This document shows, piece after piece, positions 63,902-64,000 of a stretch of 64,000 nucleotides of DNA. The position numbers and the translations under genes were made by a program. Position 1 is the first letter of the stretch; every line of letters starts with the position of its first letter. Below the pieces are notes generated by a model. The model made no database searches, was not told the DNA's origin, and worked only from the letters and a program-made list of their open reading frames with translations. The DNA is from Bordetella parapertussis (GTDB lineage Bacteria > Acidobacteriota > Terriglobia > Bryobacterales > Bryobacteraceae), in contig CALQCC020000001.1 of assembly GCA_943328975.2 (NCBI GenBank), positions 177,556-241,555 of the forward strand. The letters are read 5' to 3'.

Positions 63902-64000
63902 TTACGCCACTTTGGGTTGCGGAGTGGCGTTGGAAACAGGCGAACGGCCAAGGATATTGGCCAAGGCCCAGAGGTCACGATGACCATCGAGCTTGCGGAA
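63902..64000 (-). CDS. C-terminal end of an unidentified gene
   Basis: The minus-strand frame that is open at the window edge reads FRKLDGHRDLWALANILGR and ends PVSNATPQPKVA before TAA at 63902-63904. It looks protein-like and continues outside the window. Family not recognised from 32 residues. Confidence 0.35.
   Translation of the reverse strand, partial: FRKLDGHRDLWALANILGRSPVSNATPQPKVA

Overview
The window reads as a gene-dense chromosomal segment of an acidobacterium, probably of the Bryobacter/Solibacter group. The evidence is a set of families characteristic of that phylum: an NHL-repeat protein that appears to end in the Solibacter-type C-terminal domain (TIGR03437), a VWFA-related acidobacterial protein (TIGR03436), a Ser/Thr kinase fused to a TolB/WD40-like propeller, a carboxypeptidase-regulatory/TonB-dependent receptor, an SBBP beta-propeller protein, alternative complex III with a caa3 oxidase, and the futalosine menaquinone pathway (mqnA, mqnC). 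Placement below phylum is inference. No rRNA, tRNA, CRISPR array, insertion sequence or prophage was found. No stretch longer than about 300 bases lacks a gene; the largest gaps are about 230 to 250 bases (15441-15668, 36966-37199, 54846-55093).

Layout. 1-5.1 kb: the start of an RlmA-like rRNA methyltransferase, a GGDEF-EAL c-di-GMP protein, and an ApbE-DUF2271 / PepSY-type membrane pair. 5.2-12.7 kb: metabolic genes (iron alcohol dehydrogenase plus methylmalonate-semialdehyde dehydrogenase, MetE-like protein, Asp/Glu racemase-like protein, GNAT-like protein, and the exported VOC and dienelactone-hydrolase proteins). 12.7-22.1 kb: secreted NHL protein, small four-cysteine protein, exported class II aldolase, a truncated kinase, an FAD oxidoreductase and an orphan histidine kinase. 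22.2-34.8 kb: one long respiratory operon, actABCDEF - small membrane protein - SCO1 - coxB - coxA - coxC - coxD. It would pass electrons from menaquinol through the complex III substitute to a caa3-type oxygen reductase, and MqnA/MqnC near the right end contribute to making that quinone. 34.9-37 kb: YceH-like and deoxyhypusine-synthase-like genes. 37.2-43.9 kb: a large exported protein, a VWA protein and a TonB receptor. 44-46.1 kb: a P450 and an SDR diverging from a 19-bp spacer. 46.2-53.4 kb: housekeeping genes (yebC, ruvC, tlpA-like, deoB, miaB, bifunctional nuclease). 53.4-61.3 kb: TPR-like exported protein, SSF transporter, AT-hook microprotein, SBBP protein and YfhO-like membrane protein. 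61.2-64 kb: mqnC, mqnA, DUF2277 and two poorly resolved reading frames.

Most notable observations: (1) many first-in-transcript genes have no Shine-Dalgarno sequence but carry a -10-like TAnnnT hexamer 6-8 nt before the start codon, which suggests leaderless transcription; (2) the P450/SDR pair shares overlapping, mirror-image -10 elements in a 19-bp gap; (3) the kinase at 17.6 kb has lost the middle of its propeller by an out-of-frame internal deletion, and its original C-terminus survives in another frame; (4) an unnamed 137-residue membrane protein sits inside the complex III-oxidase operon; (5) three convergent gene pairs share a single CTAG as both stop codons.
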